Notes: a model not told the origin generated them from the letters alone. A stretch of 64,000 bases of DNA from Hydractinia symbiolongicarpus (GCF_029227915.1 NC_079888.1:16780001-16844000), one strand, 5' to 3'; positions 11,002-23,133 are shown, counted from the stretch's first letter. A program made the numbers and translations.

Positions 11002-11365
11002 ATGTTATATGGGTGCGTTTGCCGGAGTTTTCCAGACATAACGTGCAGATATGAATTAGAAGTGAAAGAAGTCAAGAAATTGGATAAAGCACCTGGGGTA
11101 GTGTTCTCCAAATCAACGGAAATGAACAGGATTAATTGGCAATTGGGTTGAGAAGATATATGCATAAAATGCACAAAGTTATAAAACGTTTTACACAAGA
11201 AAGCCCGAAATCCCTATAGATCAAAAACACAGCAACGTGTAAAATACTTTGCACTACTTAGTTTGAACGTGACCCAGGCTTAGCGAGTTCACTATTAACT
11301 TTTGAGTGCTTGCATAAAAAGTTAATAATGATGCACATGGAAAATATACCAAAGGTTGCAAAACA

Positions 11366-11437
11366 GGGTCAGTGGCCAAGTAGTAAGGCGTCGGTCTCGT
11401 AAACCGAAGATTACGAGTTCAAACCTCATCTGTGCCT
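11366..11437 (+). tRNA. tRNA-Thr(CGU)-like, acceptor GGGTCAG
   Basis: Copy of the 7664 gene with all its lesions. Confidence 0.55.
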
Positions 11438-11803
11438 AAATTATGTGGACGACTTTTGCGGAGATTTCCTGACAAAGTGTGCAGATATGCCTTAGAAGAG
11501 AAATAAGGCAAGGGATTGGAAGAAATTTCAGGGGCATGGTCCTCCAAGTCAAAGGAAGTAAACAGGACTAAATCGGCAATGGGGTTGAGAAGATTTATGC
11601 ATAAAATGCACAAAGTTATAAAACGTTTTATACAAGAAAGCCCAAAATTCCTGTAGATCAAAAAACACAGCAACGTGTAAAATACTTTGCACTATTAAGT
11701 TTGAACGTAAAGTGGGCTTAGCGAATTCACTATTAACTTTTGAGTGCTTGCATAAAAAGTTAAAAATGACGCGGATAGAAAATATACCAAAGGATGCAAA
11801 ACA

Positions 11804-11875
11804 GGCGCAGTGGCCAAGTGGTAAGGCGTCGGTCTCGTAAACCGAAGATCACGAGTTCGATCCTCGTCTGTGCCC
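11804..11875 (+). tRNA. tRNA-Thr(CGU), subtype B, intact
   Basis: Copy of the 8102 gene; no visible defect. Confidence 0.9.
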
Positions 11876-12239
11876 ATGTTATATGGGTGCGTTTGCCGGA
11901 GTTTTCCAGACATAACGTGCAGATATGACTTAGAAGTGAAATAGGTCAAGAAATTGGATGAAGCACCTGGCGTAGTGTTCTCCAAATCAAAGGAAATGAA
12001 CAGGATTAATTGGCAATGGACTGGGGAACATCTAAGCATAAATAAAGCAAAGTTATAAACCTTTTATACAGGAAACTCCAAAATTCCTATATTTCGAAAA
12101 ACACAGCAACGGGTGAGTTATTTTACACCGTTAAATTTGATCATGACAATAGCTTAGCGAGTTCATTGTTAACTTGTGAGTGCTTGCATAAAATGTTAAT
12201 AATGATGCGGATGGAGAATATGCCAAAGGTTACGAAGGA

Positions 12240-12311
12240 GGCGCAGTGGCCAAGTGGTAAGGCGTCGGTCTCGTAAACCGAAGATCACGAGTTTGATCCT
12301 CGTCTGTGCCT
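12240..12311 (+). tRNA. tRNA-Thr(CGU), C56U
   Basis: Copy of the 8538 gene (T loop TTTGATC). The leader differs by one base (GAAGGAGG against GAAGGGGG). Confidence 0.75.
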
Positions 12312-12677
12312 AAATTATGTGGACGAGGTTTGCGCAGATTTCCTGACAAAGTGTGCAGATATGCCTTAGAAGAGAAATAAGGCAAGGGATTGGATGAAAT
12401 TTCAGGGGCATGGTCCTCCAAGTCAAAGGAAGTAAACAGGACTGAATCGGCAATGGGGTTGAGAAGATTTAAGCATAAAATGCACAAAGTTATAAAACGT
12501 TTTATACAAGAAAGCCCAAAATGCCTGTAGATCAAAAAATACAGCAACGTGTAAGATACTTTGCACTATTATGTTTGAACGTAAAGTAGGCTTAGCGAGT
12601 TCAATATTAACTTTTGACTTCTTGCATAAAAAGTTAAAAATGACGCGGATGGAAAATATACCAAAGGATGCAAAACA

Positions 12678-12749
12678 GGCGCAGTGGCCAAGTGGTAAGG
12701 CGTCGGTCTCGTAAACCGAAGATCTCGAGTTCGATCCTCGTCTGTGCCC
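12678..12749 (+). tRNA. tRNA-Thr(CGU), subtype B, T stem TCGAG
   Basis: Copy of the 8976 gene with a new A49-to-U change that opens the outer T-stem pair. Confidence 0.78.
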
Positions 12750-13113
12750 ATGTTATATGGGTGCGTTTGCCGGAGTTTTCCAGACATAACGTGCAGATAT
12801 GACTTAGAAGTGAAAGAAGTCAAGAAATTGGATGAAGCACCTGGCGTAGTGTTCTCCAAATCATCGGAAATGAACAGGATTAATTGGCAATGGACTGGGG
12901 AACATTTAAGCATAAATTAAACAAAGTTATAAACCTTTTATACAGGAAACTCCAAAATTCCTATATATCGAATAACACAGCAATGGGTAAGTTATTTTAT
13001 ACCGTTAAATTTGATCATGACAATAGCTTAGCGAGTTCATTGTTAACTTGTGAGTGCTTGCATAAAATGTTAATAATGATGCAGATGGAGAATATACCAA
13101 AGGTTACGAAGGA

Positions 13114-13185
13114 GGCGCAGTGGCCAAGTGGTAAGGCGTCGGTCTCGTAAACCGAAGATCACGAGTTTGAACCCCGTCTGTGCCT
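13114..13185 (+). tRNA. tRNA-Thr(CGU), subtype D
   Basis: Copy of the 9412 gene (TTTGAAC-CCCGT), again followed by the fused unit. Confidence 0.7.
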
Positions 13186-13757
13186 AAATTATAGGGATGC
13201 GTTTGCCGGAGTGTTCCAGACATAACATGCAGATATGCCTTAGATGGGAAGTAAGACAAGGGATTGGATGAAATTTTAGGGGCATGGTGCTCGAAGTCAA
13301 AAGAAACAAACAGGACTGAATCGGGAATGGATTTCAGAAGATTTAAGTATAAAATACACAAAGTCATAAAAAGTTTTATACAGGAAAGCCCAAAATTCTT
13401 GTAGATCGAGCAACACGGCAACGTGTAAAGTACTTTGCACTATTTAGTTTGAACGTGACCTAGACTTAGCGAGTTCACTATTAACTGGGGTAGTGTTCTC
13501 CAAATCAACGGAAATGAACAGGATTAATTGGCAATTGGGTTGAGAAGATATATGCATAAAATGCACAAAGTTATAAAACGTTTTACACAAGAAAGCCCGA
13601 AATCCCTATAGATCAAAAACACAGCAACGTGTAAAATACTTTGCACTACTTAGTTTGAACGTGACCCAGGCTTAGCGAGTTCACTATTAACTTTTGAGTG
13701 CTTGCATAAAAAGTTAATAATGATGCACATGGAAAATATACCAAAGGTTGCAAAACA
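13186..13757 (+). repeat. Fused spacer unit without tRNA (second copy)
   Basis: Same junction as at 9784, duplicated with the 3702-bp unit. One deletion event was later amplified. Confidence 0.85.
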
Positions 13758-13829
13758 GGGTCAGTGGCCAAGTAGTAAGGCGTCGGTCTCGTAAACCGAA
13801 GATTACGAGTTCAAACCTCATCTGTGCCT
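13758..13829 (+). tRNA. tRNA-Thr(CGU)-like, acceptor GGGTCAG
   Basis: Fourth occurrence of the 7664 allele. Confidence 0.55.
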
Positions 13830-14195
13830 AAATTATGTGGACGACTTTTGCGGAGATTTCCTGACAAAGTGTGCAGATATGCCTTAGAAGAGAAATAAGG
13901 CAAGGGATTGGAAGAAATTTCAGGGGCATGGTCCTCCAAGTCAAAGGAAGTAAACAGGACTAAATCGGCAATGGGGTTGAGAAGATTTATGCATAAAATG
14001 CACAAAGTTATAAAACGTTTTATACAAGAAAGCCCAAAATTCCTGTAGATCAAAAAACACAGCAACGTGTAAAATACTTTGCACTATTAAGTTTGAACGT
14101 AAAGTGGGCTTAGCGAATTCACTATTAACTTTTGAGTGCTTGCATAAAAAGTTAAAAATGACGCGGATAGAAAATATACCAAAGGATGCAAAACA

Positions 14196-14267
14196 GGCGC
14201 AGTGGCCAAGTGGTAAGGCGTCGGTCTCGTAAACCGAAGATCACGAGTTCGATCCTCGTCTGTGCCC
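14196..14267 (+). tRNA. tRNA-Thr(CGU), subtype B, intact
   Basis: No visible defect. It occupies the place of the TCCGATC copy in the 3702-bp pattern but matches the 8102/11804 allele. Confidence 0.9.
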
Positions 14268-14631
14268 ATGTTATATGGGTGCGTTTGCCGGAGTTTTCCA
14301 GACATAACGTGCAGATATGACTTAGAAGTGAAATAAGTCAAGAAATTGGATGAAGCACCTGGCGTAGTGTTCTCCAAATCAAAGGAAATGAACAGGATTA
14401 ATTGGCAATGGACTGGGGAACATCTAAGCATAAATAAAGCAAAGTTATAAACCTTTTATACAGGAAACTCCAAAATTCCTATATTTCGAAAAACACAGCA
14501 ACGGGTGAGTTATTTTACACCGTTAAATTTGATCATGACAATAGCTTAGCGAGTTCATTGTTAACTTGTGAGTGCTTGCATAAAATGTTAATAATGATGC
14601 GGATGGAGAATATGCCAAAGGTTACGAAGGA

Positions 14632-14703
14632 GGCGCAGTGGCCAAGTGGTAAGGCGTCGGTCTCGTAAACCGAAGATCACGAGTTTGAACCCCGTCTGTG
14701 CCT
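14632..14703 (+). tRNA. tRNA-Thr(CGU), subtype D
   Basis: T arm TTTGAAC-CCCGT as at 9412; here the following unit is full length. Confidence 0.7.
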
Positions 14704-15069
14704 AAATTATAGGGATGCGTTTGCCGGAGTGTTCCAGACATAACATGCAGATATGCCTTAGATGGGAAGTAAGACAAGGGATTGGATGAAATTTTAGGGG
14801 CATGGTGCTCGAAGTCAAAAGAAACAAACAGGACTGAATCGGGAATGAATTTCAGAAGATTTAAGTATAAAATACACAAAGTCATAAAAAGTTTTATACA
14901 GGAAAGCCCAAAATTCTTGTAGATCGAGCAACACGGCAACGTGTAAAGTACTTTGCACTATTTAGTTTGAACGTGACCTAGACTTAGCGAGTTCACTATT
15001 AACTTTTGAGTGCTTGCATAAAAAGTTAATAATGATGAGGATGGAAAATGTACCAAAGGATGCAAATCA

Positions 15070-15141
15070 GGCGCAGTGGCCAAGTGGTAAGGCGTCAGTC
15101 TCGTAAACCGAAGATCACGAGTTTGAACTTCGTCTTTGCCT
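15070..15141 (+). tRNA. tRNA-Thr(CGU), degenerate
   Basis: Anticodon stem TCAGT, T arm TTTGAAC-TTCGT, acceptor end CTTTGCC. Sister of 5480. Confidence 0.62.
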
Positions 15142-15507
15142 AAATTATGTGGACGACTTTTGCTGAGATTTCCTGACAAAGTGTGCAGATATGCCTTAAG
15201 AGAGAAATAAGACAAGGGGTTGGATGAAATTTCAGGGGCATGGTCCTCCAAGTCAAAGGAAGAAAACAGGACTGAATCGGCAATGGGGTTGAGAAGATTT
15301 AAGCATAAAATGCACAAAGTTATAAAACGTTTTATACAAGAAAGCCCAAAATGCCTGTAGATCAAAAAACACAGCAACGTGTAAGATACTTTGCACTATT
15401 ATATTTTAACGTAAAGTAGGCTTAGCGAGTTCAATATTAACTTTTTTCTTCTTGCATAAGAAGTTAAAAATGACGCGGATGGAAAATATACCAAAGGATG
15501 CAAAACA

Positions 15508-15579
15508 GGCGCAGTGGCCAAGTGGTAAGGCGTCGGTCTCGTAAACCGAAGATCAGAAGTTCGATCCTCGTCTGTGCCC
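15508..15579 (+). tRNA. tRNA-Thr(CGU), subtype B, T stem AGAAG
   Basis: First member of the 1748-bp series of this allele (15508, 17256, 19004). Confidence 0.65.
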
Positions 15580-15943
15580 ATGTTATATGGGTGCGTTTGC
15601 CGGAGTTTTCCAGACATAACGTGCAGATATGAATTAGAAGTGAAAGAAGTCAAGAAATTGGATGAAGCACCTGGCGTAGTGTTCTCCAAATAAAAGGAAA
15701 TGAACAGGATTAATTGGCAATTGGGTTGAGAAGATATATGCATAAAATGCACAAAGTTATAAAACGTTTTACACAAGAAAGCCCGAAATCCCTATAGATC
15801 AAAAACACAGCAACGTGTAAAATACTTTGCACTACTTAGTTTGAACGTGACCCAGGCTTAGCGAGTTCACTATTAACTTTTGAGTGCTTGCATAAAAAGT
15901 TAATAATGATGCACATGGAAAATATACCAAAGGTTGCAAAACA

Positions 15944-16015
15944 GGCTCAGTGGCCAAGTAGTAAGGCGTCGGTCTCGTAAACCGAAGATTACGAGTTCGA
16001 ACCTCATCTGTGCCT
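15944..16015 (+). tRNA. tRNA-Thr(CGU)-like, acceptor GGCTCAG
   Basis: Acceptor U-U mismatch, D loop AAGTAGTAA, T stem CTCAT. Repeated every 1748 bp at 17692, 19440 and 21188. Confidence 0.58.
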
Positions 16016-16381
16016 AAATTATGTGGACGACTTTTGCGGAGATTTCCTGACAAAGTGTGCAGATATGCCTTAGAAGAGAAATAAGGCAAGGGATTGGATG
16101 AAATTTCAGGGGCATGGTCCTCCAAGTCAAAGGAAGTAAACAGGACTGAATCGGCAATGGGGTTGAGAAGATTTATGCATAAAATGCACAAAGTTATAAA
16201 ACGTTTTATACAAGAAAGCCCGAAATTCCTGTAGATCAAAAAACACAGCAACGTGTAAAATACTTTGCACTATTAAGTTTGAACGTAAAGTGGGCTTAGC
16301 GAATTCACTATTAACTTTTGAGTGCTTGCATAAAAAGTTAAAAATGACGCGGATAGAAAATATACCAAAGGATGCAAAACA

Positions 16382-16453
16382 GGCGCAGTGGCCAAGTGGT
16401 AAGGCGTCGGTCTCGTAAACCGAAGATCACGAGTTCGATCCTCGCCAGTGCCC
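16382..16453 (+). tRNA. tRNA-Thr(CGU), subtype B, acceptor CAGTGCC
   Basis: Acceptor A-A mismatch and outer T-stem A-C mismatch (CTCGC); T loop TTCGATC intact. Confidence 0.68.
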
Positions 16454-16817
16454 ATGTTATATGGGTGCGTTTGCCGGAGTTTTCCAGACATAACGTGCAG
16501 ATATGACTTAGAAGTGAAATAAGTCAAGAAATTGGATGAAGCACCTGGCGTAGTGTTCTCCAAATCAAAGGAAATGAACAGGATTAATTGGCAATGGACT
16601 GGGGAACATCTATGCATAAATAAAGCAAAGTTATAAACCTTTTATACAGGAAACTCCAAAACTCCTATATATCGAAAAACACAGCAACGGGTGAGTTATT
16701 TTACACCGTTAAATTTGATCATGACAATAGCTTAGCGAGTTCATTGTTAACTTGTGAGTGCTTGCATAAAATGTTAATAATGATGCGGATGGAGAATATG
16801 CCAAAGGTTACGAAGGA

Positions 16818-16889
16818 GGCGCAGTGGCCAAGTGGTAAGGCGTCGGTCTCGTAAACCGAAGATCACGAGTTTGATCCTCGTCTGTGCCT
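16818..16889 (+). tRNA. tRNA-Thr(CGU), C56U
   Basis: Stems intact, T loop TTTGATC. Confidence 0.75.
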
Positions 16890-17255
16890 AAATTATGTGG
16901 ACGAGGTTTGCGCAGATTTCCTGACAAAGTGTGCAGATATGCCTTAGAAGAGAAATAAGGCAAGGGATTGGATGAAATTTCAGGGGCATGGTCCTCCAAG
17001 TCAAAGGAAGTAAACAGGACTGAATCGGCAATGGGGTTGAGAAGATTTAAGCATAAAATGCACAAAGTTATAAAACGTTTTATACAAGAAAGCCCAAAAT
17101 GCCTGTAGATCAAAAAGCACAGCAACGTGTAAGATACTTTGCACTATTATATTTTAACGTAAAGTAGGCTTAGCGAGTTCAATATTAACTTTTTTCTTCT
17201 TGCATAAGAAGTTAAAAATGACGCGGATGGAAAATATACCAAAGGATGCAAAACA

Positions 17256-17327
17256 GGCGCAGTGGCCAAGTGGTAAGGCGTCGGTCTCGTAAACCGAAGA
17301 TCAGAAGTTCGATCCTCGTCTGTGCCC
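17256..17327 (+). tRNA. tRNA-Thr(CGU), subtype B, T stem AGAAG
   Basis: Second copy in the 1748-bp series. Confidence 0.65.
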
Positions 17328-17691
17328 ATGTTATATGGGTGCGTTTGCCGGAGTTTTCCAGACATAACGTGCAGATATGAATTAGAAGTGAAAGAAGTCA
17401 AGAAATTGGATGAAGCACCTGGCGTAGTGTTCTCCAAATAAAAGGAAATGAACAGGATTAATTGGCAATTGGGTTGAGAAGATATATGCATAAAATGCAC
17501 AAAGTTATAAAACGTTTTACACAAGAAAGCCCGAAATCCCTATAGATCAAAAACACAGCAACGTGTAAAATACTTTGCACTACTTAGTTTGAACGTGACC
17601 CAGGCTTAGCGAGTTCACTATTAACTTTTGAGTGCTTGCATAAAAAGTTAATAATGATGCACATGGAAAATATACCAAAGGTTGCAAAACA

Positions 17692-17763
17692 GGCTCAGTG
17701 GCCAAGTAGTAAGGCGTCGGTCTCGTAAACCGAAGATTACGAGTTCGAACCTCATCTGTGCCT
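17692..17763 (+). tRNA. tRNA-Thr(CGU)-like, acceptor GGCTCAG
   Basis: Copy of the 15944 gene. Confidence 0.58.
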
Positions 17764-18129
17764 AAATTATGTGGACGACTTTTGCGGAGATTTCCTGACA
17801 AAGTGTGCAGATATGCCTTAGAAGAGAAATAAGGCAAGGGATTGGATGAAATTTCAGGGGCATGGTCCTCCAAGTCAAAGGAAGTAAACAGGACTGAATC
17901 GGCAATGGGGTTGAGAAGATTTATGCATAAAATGCACAAAGTTATAAAACGTTTTATACAAGAAAGCCCGAAATTCCTGTAGATCAAAAAACACAGCAAC
18001 GTGTAAAATACTTTGCACTATTAAGTTTGAACGTAAAGTGAGCTTAGCGAATTCACTATTAACTTTTGAGTGCTTGCATAAAAAGTTAAAAATGACGCGG
18101 ATAGAAAATATACCAAAGGATGCAAAACA

Positions 18130-18201
18130 GGCGCAGTGGCCAAGTGGTAAGGCGTCGGTCTCGTAAACCGAAGATCACGAGTTCGATCCTCGCCAGTGCC
18201 C
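18130..18201 (+). tRNA. tRNA-Thr(CGU), subtype B, acceptor CAGTGCC
   Basis: Copy of the 16382 gene. Confidence 0.68.
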
Positions 18202-18565
18202 ATGTTATATGGGTGCGTTTGCCGGAGTTTTCCAGACATAACGTGCAGATATGACTTAGAAGTGAAATAAGTCAAGAAATTGGATGAAGCACCTGGCGTA
18301 GTGTTCTCCAAATCAAAGGAAATGAACAGGATTAATTGGCAATGGACTGGGGAACATCTATGCATAAATAAAGCAAAGTTATAAACCTTTTATACAGGAA
18401 ACTCCAAAACTCCTATATATCGAAAAACACAGCAACGGGTGAGTTATTTTACACCGTTAAATTTGATCATGACAATAGCTTAGCGAGTTCATTGTTAACT
18501 TGTGAGTGCTTGCATAAAATGTTAATAATGATGCGGATGGAGAATATGCCAGAGGTTACGAAGGA

Positions 18566-18637
18566 AGCGCAGTGGCCAAGTGGTAAGGCGTCGGTCTCGT
18601 AAACCGAAGATCACGAGTTTGATCCTCGTCTGTGCCT
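18566..18637 (+). tRNA. tRNA-Thr(CGU), G1A and C56U
   Basis: Copy of the 16818 gene with an extra change: acceptor begins AGCGCAG, opening the first pair. Confidence 0.68.
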
Positions 18638-19003
18638 AAATTATGTGGACGAGGTTTGCGCAGATTTCCTGACAAAGTGTGCAGATATGCCTTAGAAGAG
18701 AAATAAGGCAAGGGATTGGATGAAATTTCAGGGGCATGGTCCTCCAAGTCAAAGGAAGTAAACAGGACTGAATCGGCAATGGGGTTGAGAAGATTTAAGC
18801 ATAAAATGCACAAAGTTATAAAACGTTTTATACAAGAAAGCCCAAAATGCCTGTAGATCAAAAAGCACAGCAACGTGTAAGATACTTTGCACTATTATAT
18901 TTTAACGTAAAGTAGGCTTAGCGAGTTCAATATTAACTTTTTTCTTCTTGCATAAGAAGTTAAAAATGACGCGGATGGAAAATATACCAAAGGATGCAAA
19001 ACA

Positions 19004-19075
19004 GGCGCAGTGGCCAAGTGGTAAGGCGTCGGTCTCGTAAACCGAAGATCAGAAGTTCGATCCTCGTCTGTGCCC
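19004..19075 (+). tRNA. tRNA-Thr(CGU), subtype B, T stem AGAAG
   Basis: Third copy in the 1748-bp series. Confidence 0.65.
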
Positions 19076-19439
19076 ATGTTATATGGGTGCGTTTGCCGGA
19101 GTTTTCCAGACATAACGTGCAGATATGAATTAGAAGTGAAAGAAGTCAAGAAATTGGATGAAGCACCTGGCGTAGTGTTCTCCAAATAAAAGGAAATGAA
19201 CAGGATTAATTGGCAATTGGGTTGAGAAGATATATGCATAAAATGCACAAAGTTATAAAACGTTTTACACAAGAAAGCCCGAAATCCCTATAGATCAAAA
19301 ACACAGCAACGTGTAAAATACTTTGCACTACTTAGTTTGAACGTGACCCAGGCTTAGCGAGTTCACTATTAACTTTTGAGTGCTTGCATAAAAAGTTAAT
19401 AATGATGCACATGGTAATTATACCAAAGGTTGCAAAACA

Positions 19440-19511
19440 GGCTCAGTGGCCAAGTAGTAAGGCGTCGGTCTCGTAAACCGAAGATTACGAGTTCGAACCT
19501 CATCTGTGCCT
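19440..19511 (+). tRNA. tRNA-Thr(CGU)-like, acceptor GGCTCAG
   Basis: Copy of the 15944 gene. The leader carries private changes (ATGGTAATTATACC). Confidence 0.58.
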
Positions 19512-19877
19512 AAATTATGTGGACGACTTTTGCGGAGATTTCCTGACAAAGTGTGCAGATATGCCTTAGAAGAGAAATAAGGCAAGGGATTGGATGAAAT
19601 TTCAGGGGCATGGTCCTCCAAGTCAAAGGAAGTAAACAGGACTGAATCGGCAATGGGGTTGAGAAGATTTATGCATAAAATGCACAAAGTTATAAAACGT
19701 TTTATACAAGAAAGCCCGAAATTCCTGTAGATCAAAAAACACAGCAACGTGTAAAATACTTTGCACTATTAAGTTTGAACGTAAAGTGGGCTTAGCGAAT
19801 TCACTATTAACTTTTGAGTGCTTGCATAAAAAGTTAAAAATGACGCGGATAGAAAATATACCAAAGGATGCAAAACA

Positions 19878-19949
19878 GGCGCAGTGGCCAAGTGGTAAGG
19901 CGTCGGTCTCGTAAACCGAAGATCACGAGTTCGATCCTCGCCAGTGCCC
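19878..19949 (+). tRNA. tRNA-Thr(CGU), subtype B, acceptor CAGTGCC
   Basis: Third copy of the 16382 allele. Confidence 0.68.
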
Positions 19950-20313
19950 ATGTTATATGGGTGCGTTTGCCGGAGTTTTCCAGACATAACGTGCAGATAT
20001 GACTTAGAAGTGAAATAAGTCAAGAAATTGGATGAAGCACCTGGCGTAGTGTTCTCCAAATCAAAGGAAATGAACAGGATTAATTGGCAATGGACTGGGG
20101 AACATCTAAGCATAAATAAAGCAAAGTTATAAACCTTTTATACAGGAAACTCCAAAACTCCTATATATCGAAAAACACAGCAACGGGTGAGTTATTTTAC
20201 ACCGTTAAATTTGATCATGACAATAGCTTAGCGAGTTCATTGTTAACTTGTGAGTGCTTGCATAAAATGTTAATAATGATGCGGATGGAGAATATGCCAA
20301 AGGTTACGAAGGA

Positions 20314-20385
20314 GGCGCAGTGGCCAAGTGGTAAGGCGTCGGTCTCGTAAACCGAAGATCACGAGTTTGATCCTCGTCTGTGCCT
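20314..20385 (+). tRNA. tRNA-Thr(CGU), C56U
   Basis: Third copy of the 16818 allele, without the G1A change. Confidence 0.75.
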
Positions 20386-20751
20386 AAATTATGTGGACGA
20401 GGTTTGCGCAGATTTCCTGACAAAGTGTGCAGATATGCCTTAGAAGAGAAATAAGGCAAGGGATTGGATGAAATTTCAGGGGCATGGTCCTCCAAGTCAA
20501 AGGAAGTAAACAGGACTGAATCGGCAATGGGGTTGAGAAGATTTAAGCATAAAATGCACAAAGTTATAAAACGTATTATACAAGAAAGCCCAAAATGCCT
20601 GTAGATTAAAAAATACAGCAACGTGTAAGATACTTTGCACTATTATATTTTAACGTAAAGTAGGCTTAGCGAGTTCAATATTAACTTTTGTCTTCTTGCA
20701 TAAGAAGTTAAAAATGACGCGGATGGAAAATATACCAAAGGATGCAAAACA

Positions 20752-20823
20752 GGCGCAGTGGCCAAGTGGTAAGGCGTCGGTCTCGTAAACCGAAGATCAG
20801 GAGGTCGATCCTCGTCTGTGCCC
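20752..20823 (+). tRNA. tRNA-Thr(CGU), subtype B, T loop GTCGATC
   Basis: U54 changed to G and T stem AGGAG with one mismatch. Confidence 0.65.
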
Positions 20824-21187
20824 ATGTTATATGGGTGCGTTTGCCGGAGTTTTCCAGACATAACGTGCAGATATGAATTAGAAGTGAAAGAAGTCAAGAA
20901 ATTGGATGAAGCACCTGGCGCAGTGTTCTCCAAATCAAAGGAAATGAACAGGATTAATTGGCAATTGGGTTGAGAAGATTTATGCATAAAATGCACAAAG
21001 TTATAAAACGTTTTACACAAGAAAGCCCGAAATCCCTATAGATCAAAAACACAGCAACGTGTAAAATACTTTGCACTACTTAGTTTGAACGTGACCCAGG
21101 CTTAGCGAGTTCACTAATAACTTTTGAGTGCTTGCATAAAAAGTTAATAATGATGGACATGGAAAATATACCAAAGGTTGCAAAACA

Positions 21188-21259
21188 GGCTCAGTGGCCA
21201 AGTAGTAAGGCGTCAGTCTCGTAAACCGAAGATTACGAGTTCGAACCTCATCTGTGCCT
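21188..21259 (+). tRNA. tRNA-Thr(CGU)-like, acceptor GGCTCAG
   Basis: As 15944, plus an anticodon-stem mismatch (TCAGT). Confidence 0.55.
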
Positions 21260-21625
21260 AAATTATGTGGACGACTTTTGCGGAGATTTCCTGACAAAGT
21301 GTGCAGATATGCCTTAGAAGAGAAATAAGGCAAGGGATTGGATGAAATTTCAGGGGCATGGTCCTCCAAGTCAAAGGAAGTAAACAGGACTGAATCGGCA
21401 ATGGGGTTGAGAAGATTTATGCATAAAATGCACAAAGTTATAAAACGTTTTATACAAGAAAGCCCGAAATTCCTGTAGATCAAAAAACACAGCAACGTGT
21501 AAAATACATTGCACTACTTAGTTTGAACGTGACCTAGGCTTTGCGAGTTCACTATTAACTTTTGAGAGCTTGCATAAAAAGGTAATAATGATGCACATGG
21601 AAAATATACCAAAGGTTGCAAAACA

Positions 21626-21697
21626 GGCGCAGTGGCCAAGTGGAAAGGCGTCGGTCTCGTAAACCGAAGATCACGAGTTCGAACCTCATCTGTGCAT
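21626..21697 (+). tRNA. tRNA-Thr(CGU), subtype C
   Basis: D loop AAGTGGAAA, T stem CTCAT, acceptor ending GCA (G1-A). Confidence 0.65.
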
Positions 21698-22063
21698 AAT
21701 TTATGTGGACGACTTTTGCGGAGATTTTCTGACAAAGTGTGCAGATATGCCTTAGAAGAGAAATAAGGCAAGGGATTGGATGAAATTTCAGGGGCATGGT
21801 CCTCCAAGTCAAAGGAAGTAAACAGAATTCAATCGGCAATGGAGTTGAGAAGATTTAAGCATAAAATGCACAAAGTTATAAAACGTTTTATACAAGAAAG
21901 CCTGAAATTCCTGTAGTTTAAAAAACACACCAACGTGTAAGATACTTTGCACTATTTAGTTTGAAGGTGACCTAGGCTTAGCGAGTTCACTATTAACTTT
22001 TGAGTACCTGCATGAAAAGTTAAAAATGATGCGGATGGAAAATATACCAAAGAATGCAAAACA

Positions 22064-22135
22064 GGCGCAGTGGCCAAGTGGTAAGGCGTCGGTCTCGTAA
22101 ACCGAAGATCACGAGTTCGAACCTCGTCTGTGCCT
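22064..22135 (+). tRNA. tRNA-Thr(CGU), intact
   Basis: Same tRNA body as the reference copy at 1983; the next unit has lost its tRNA. Confidence 0.92.
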
Positions 22136-22696
22136 AAATTATGTGGACGAGTTTTGCGTATATTTCCTGACAAAGTGTCCAGATATGCCTTAGAAGAGAA
22201 ATAAGGCAAGGGATTGGATGAAATGTTAGGGGCATGGTCCTCCAAGTCAAAGGAAGTAAACAGGACTGAATTGGCAATGGGGTTGAGAAGATTTAAGCAT
22301 AAAATGCACAAAGTTATAAAACGACTTTGTCCATGTTATATGGGTGCGTTTGCCGGAGTTTTCCAGACATAACGTGCAGATATGACTTAGAAGTGAAATA
22401 AGTCAAGAAATTGGATGAAGCACCTGGCGTAGTGTTCTCCAAATCAAAGGAAATGAACAGGATTAATTGGCAATGGACTGGGGAACATCTAAGCATAAAT
22501 TAAGCAAAGTTATAAACCTTTTATACAGGAAACTCCAAAATTCCTATATATCGAAAAACACAGCAACGGGTAAGTTATTTTACACCGTTAAATTTGATCA
22601 TGACAATAGCTTAGCGAGTTCATTGTTAACTTGTGAGTGCTTGCATAAAATGTTAATAATGATGCGGATGGAGAATATGCCAAAGGTTACGAAGGA
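22136..22696 (+). repeat. Truncated unit with residual tRNA tail
   Basis: At about 22323 the spacer TATAAAACG runs directly into CTTTGTCC and the subtype B flank: only the last 8 or so bases of a tRNA remain. Confidence 0.8.
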
Positions 22697-22768
22697 GGCG
22701 CAGTGGCCAAGTGGTAAGGCGTCGGTCTCGTAAACCGAAGATCACGAGTTTGATCCTCGTCTGTGCCT
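22697..22768 (+). tRNA. tRNA-Thr(CGU), C56U
   Basis: Stems intact, T loop TTTGATC; 633 bp after the previous tRNA. Confidence 0.75.
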
Positions 22769-23133
22769 AAATTATGTGGACGAGGTTTGCGCAGATTTCC
22801 TGACAAAGTGTGCAGATATGCCTTAGAAGAGAAATAAGGCAAGGGATTGGATGAAATTTCAGGGGCATGGTCCTCCAAGTCAAAGGAAGTAAACAGGACT
22901 GAATCGGCAATTAGGTTTAGAAGATTTATGCATAAAATGCACAAAGTTATAAAACGTTTTACACAAGAAAGCCCGAAATCCCTATAGATCAAAAACACAG
23001 CAACGTGTAAAATACTTTGCACTACTTAGTTTGAACGTGACCCAGGCTTAGCGAGTTCACTATTAACTTTTGAGTGCTTGCATAAAAAGTTAATAATGAT
23101 GCACATGGAAAATATACCAAAGGTTGCAAAACA

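Larger units (their letters stand above)
6680..14610 (+). repeat. Higher-order repeat, 3702-bp period, about 2.1 copies
   Basis: tRNAs at 6792, 7228, 7664, 8102, 8538, 8976, 9412 and 10056 recur exactly 3702 bp on, with the same private lesions and the same deletion junction (9784/9785 and 13486/13487). A few single-base differences separate the copies. Confidence 0.9.
15390..21500 (+). repeat. Higher-order repeat, 1748-bp period, about 3.5 copies
   Basis: Four-monomer unit. Start points 15399, 17147, 18895 and 20643 are exactly 1748 bp apart and carry the same ordered set of tRNA alleles (AGAAG, GGCTCAG, CAGTGCC, TTTGATC). The fourth copy is partial and more diverged. Confidence 0.9.
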
